This document shows, piece by piece, positions 61,772 to 64,000 of a stretch of DNA of 64,000 nucleotides (positions are counted from its first letter, which is position 1; each line of letters opens with the position of its first letter). The notes under the pieces are model-generated. The model searched no databases. It worked only from the letters and a program-made list of their open reading frames with translations, and was not told the DNA's origin. The translations under genes were made by a program, and so were the position numbers. The stretch comes from Paenibacillaceae bacterium GAS479 (GTDB lineage: Bacteria > Bacillota > Bacilli > Paenibacillales > Paenibacillaceae): contig LT629764.1 in the NCBI GenBank assembly GCA_900105225.1, positions 1,603,501 to 1,667,500 on the forward strand, given 5' to 3'.

Positions 61772-64000
61772 TTAATGCGTATATGTGTAATGCGGCGAAT
61801 CGTACTGCGGCCCGCCTTTTTCATAGGTGAACCAGAGTTCCATCGACTGACCCGAGGTTAAATTCGGAATCATGTACGTCCAGCTCGAACCGTTTTTAGT
61901 CATTCGAAAGTTTTGCTGCTCCGCTCCATTTACCAGGTAATGGATATCCACGTATTGTGCCGCCGTCGTTGGAGTGAACGTAATCGTCTCGGATGTAGCG
62001 TTTTTCGTCACTGTCGCGGTGTAATCCGCCGTTGTATAGGTCAGGGTACCGCCGCTAGCCGCTGCAAAGCTCAGCCAATTAATATTGAACTGCTCGCCGC
62101 TGATATAGGCGCGGAGTGTTTGGACTCCAGCCTGGAGCTGTACTTGAGCGGTGACAGTCGTCCAGCTTTGCCAGCCGCCGGTATTGGGCACCTGGGCGGT
62201 GGCGAGCGTTGTGCTACCGGAGCGCAACTGCAGCTGACCTGTCGCATTTGGACTCGCTACCCTGAACTGCACATTATAGCTGCCGGCCTGAGCGACATTG
62301 ACCCGGTAGTCCATCCAGTCGCCGATTTCCAGATAACCAACATTTTGGCCACCGCCCGTATCAGTCGTAGCTTCCTGCTGCACCCCTGCCATCGCAATAT
62401 AACTCTCCGCCTCAATCTTGCCGGGAATCGGCTGAGGAGCCGGTGTCGCCGAAGGCGTCGGGGTTGGCGTCGGCGTGGCCGTTGGTGTTGGGGTCACCGT
62501 CGGTGTTGGGGTTGGTGTTGGCGTCGGTGTTGGAGTTGGATTGCCGCCGCCACCCGCGCCCTCCGTTGCCGAGCCGTTGGCAGGCACGGTCATCGTTTTA
62601 CCGTCGGAGAACGCGACGGTAAGCGGCGAATTGCCGAGGTTATAAGCGGTGTAGGTTTTTGCGCCGCCTTTGTTGAACACCGCATAGAGCGGCGTATTCG
62701 CCGTTACGTTGCGGTCCTGGTTGCCGAGCGCGTCCAGATTGTAAATCCAATGGTAAGCAAATGCTTTCGAATTACCCGCTTCCGCAGATAGCGCGTTGCC
62801 GCGCGAGTTCCAGAAGCTTTTGGCTTCGCCGGGATTGGAGATGGCTCGGTACATGTAGATAAGATCCTCCCAAGCGTCGAACCCTGTGCCGCCGTTCTCG
62901 GATACAAGAGTATTGTAATTGCGGGCCGTGTAGTCCGGGTACTGGGTCAGGTACAGCGAGGCTCCGGTAAAAGGAAGCCAGTTAATGCCGTGCACCTCTT
63001 CAGGATTGCCGGTCCACCAAGTGGCATCTCCGACCGTTTTGCCGCCCCAGACCATGCTGGCCGTGGAACGGGTGAAGCCCGCCGGACGATTCGCGCCGTT
63101 CACATCGAACCAGTATTCGTTGATCGCATTCATCTCGGTCGTGTAAAGATAGATACCAGTGTCCCGGATGGTCGTGTCTCCCGTCGCTTGACCCCACAAC
63201 ACCATGCCCGCCCAAGCATTCATTCCCTCAGAGGACGATTCGTTGTTGTTGCCATCGCCGAAACGGGCATGCCCAGCAGCCCAGGAATGGCCGGCATAGG
63301 GATCAAAATTGCGCAAATACGGGAACATCGAATCCGTGCGGCTGGAGCTCGCAATATCTCGAATGAGCAGATTGACCATCGGGCCCCAATTGGCTGCCCA
63401 GGTTTTATCCACCCTCGCAATTTCTGCGGCTGCCTTAATGAAATAACCATAGTGGAAATGATGATCGTTCAGCTCATTGTTGGAACCAAAACTTGCCGGG
63501 TAGCCGATCAGCGTCCCCCAGTTGGAGTTGTAATAGAACATCTGCGAGGACTTGAGGTTGCCGGAACTATCGCTGGACTTGAACCAGCCCTCCAGAATGG
63601 TCTTGATTTCACCGCGGAACTTGTTCGCCGCTGTTGTGTCGCCTACTTGGTCAGCGATAGGAGCGAGCGAGGCTAGCTTGCCAAGTCTTTTGCCAATCCA
63701 ATACGTGTCGCCATCGCCGCTGTACGTCTCGGCCTCCGCTTGGTCGATGTACTGCTGCAACTGCTGGCGGTTGTACGACCCTTTATCCGGCAGACTCGGA
63801 AGCACTCCGTTGTACTTCATTTTGGTCTGGAAGGAGCTTCCTTCACCGGTTTTCATCAGGCCGCGCACCGAGTTATAGGTGTAGGAGAGCAGCGGGCTAG
63901 AGCTGTTCCTCCACTGATGAGGGTACAGGGCAAAAATCGTCCCCGTCTGCGTGCCCTGCTTGGCCTGGGTTGTAAAGGTATACGTCGTTGTCACTTCGCT
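61772..64000 (-). CDS. Endo-1,3-beta-glucanase GH81 with CBM6 and CBM56-like modules (5' end outside window)
   Basis: The frame is open to the right edge, so the N-terminus is missing; 743 codons are visible. The GH81 part (to about residue 485) has ELNDHHFHYGYFIKAAAEIA and FGDGNNNESSSEGMNAWAGM, which carry the catalytic Asp and Glu residues. A GGGGNPTPTPTPTP linker follows, then CBM6 (KIEAESYIAMAGV, LEIGDWMDYRVNVAQAG, LRAYISGEQFNINWLSF), then a C-terminal CBM56-like module (QYVDIHYLVNGAEQQNFRMT, MELWFTYEKGGPQYDS). A secreted enzyme that degrades laminarin or fungal wall glucan. Confidence 0.92.
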   Translation of the reverse strand, partial: SEVTTTYTFTTQAKQGTQTGTIFALYPHQWRNSSSPLLSYTYNSVRGLMKTGEGSSFQTKMKYNGVLPSLPDKGSYNRQQLQQYIDQAEAETYSGDGDTYWIGKRLGKLASLAPIADQVGDTTAANKFRGEIKTILEGWFKSSDSSGNLKSSQMFYYNSNWGTLIGYPASFGSNNELNDHHFHYGYFIKAAAEIARVDKTWAANWGPMVNLLIRDIASSSRTDSMFPYLRNFDPYAGHSWAAGHARFGDGNNNESSSEGMNAWAGMVLWGQATGDTTIRDTGIYLYTTEMNAINEYWFDVNGANRPAGFTRSTASMVWGGKTVGDATWWTGNPEEVHGINWLPFTGASLYLTQYPDYTARNYNTLVSENGGTGFDAWEDLIYMYRAISNPGEAKSFWNSRGNALSAEAGNSKAFAYHWIYNLDALGNQDRNVTANTPLYAVFNKGGAKTYTAYNLGNSPLTVAFSDGKTMTVPANGSATEGAGGGGNPTPTPTPTPTPTPTVTPTPTATPTPTPTPSATPAPQPIPGKIEAESYIAMAGVQQEATTDTGGGQNVGYLEIGDWMDYRVNVAQAGSYNVQFRVASPNATGQLQLRSGSTTLATAQVPNTGGWQSWTTVTAQVQLQAGVQTLRAYISGEQFNINWLSFAAASGGTLTYTTADYTATVTKNATSETITFTPTTAAQYVDIHYLVNGAEQQNFRMTKNGSSWTYMIPNLTSGQSMELWFTYEKGGPQYDSPHYTYTH

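Overview
The window looks like a chromosomal segment of a spore-forming, Gram-positive bacterium of the Paenibacillus type. The basis is strong GGAGG ribosome-binding sites, a pdaA-type spore-cortex deacetylase, secreted proteins with copper-amine-oxidase-like 'stalk' domains, many sugar ABC transporters lacking their own ATPase, membrane-bound AraC regulation, and small YjcZ-like membrane segments. Assignment to a genus is inference. Almost all genes lie on the minus strand.

Region 1 (1-11007) is one long minus-strand operon for an ethanolamine-utilisation bacterial microcompartment. Read from its promoter (TTGACT-17-TATAAT at 11007-10979, overlapped by a CcpA cre-like site) the order is: DeoR-type regulator, PHP phosphoesterase, MgtC/SapB membrane protein, shell protein EutL, tailed BMC-H, EutE, EutM, PduL phosphotransacylase, a flavoprotein-like protein, EutN, EutS, EutP, EutA and EutB (cut by the window edge). 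EutC is not in the window and may follow EutB. The usual EutV/EutW two-component pair is not seen here; a DeoR protein and catabolite repression seem to take its place.

Region 2 (11060-19412) is housekeeping and accessory: two MFS transporters with a decayed duplicate of one gene tail, a TVP38-type membrane protein, a ZIP metal transporter, an FrnE-like DsbA oxidoreductase, an SRPBCC-ArsR pair with palindromic operators, pdaA, and a block of four copies of an intergenic repeat.

Region 3 (19488-27533) encodes cell-surface proteins: a lipoprotein, a stalk-domain protein with a duplicated helical domain, a giant DUF11-repeat protein whose YVTN N-terminus is frameshifted, and a secreted protein of unknown function.

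Region 4 (27624-37606) looks like an amino-sugar uptake and catabolism cluster: sugar ABC transporter, DUF4127 protein, NanE epimerase, RpiR regulator, ROK kinase and a FAD oxidoreductase. A 51-bp tandem repeat carrying regularly spaced dyads lies just upstream of the catabolic genes.

Region 5 (37654-42263) is patchy: small paralogous membrane proteins (one broken), ThyX, an IS1182-like transposase remnant, and two copies of a 79-bp palindrome-ended repeat. Region 6 (42289-50028) is an alpha-L-fucosidase/LplB-YtcP-type ABC transporter locus with its membrane-bound AraC regulator. Region 7 (50143-60392) mixes AT-rich genes, IS5-like remnants, phosphatases, a broken NUDIX gene, an AadK-like adenylyltransferase coupled to a GrpB gene that appears to start at ATA, a luciferase-like oxidoreductase, a SUKH protein and two YjcZ-like proteins. 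Region 8 (60559-64000) has a second stalk-domain protein and the 3' part of a GH81 beta-1,3-glucanase. No rRNA, tRNA or CRISPR array was recognised.
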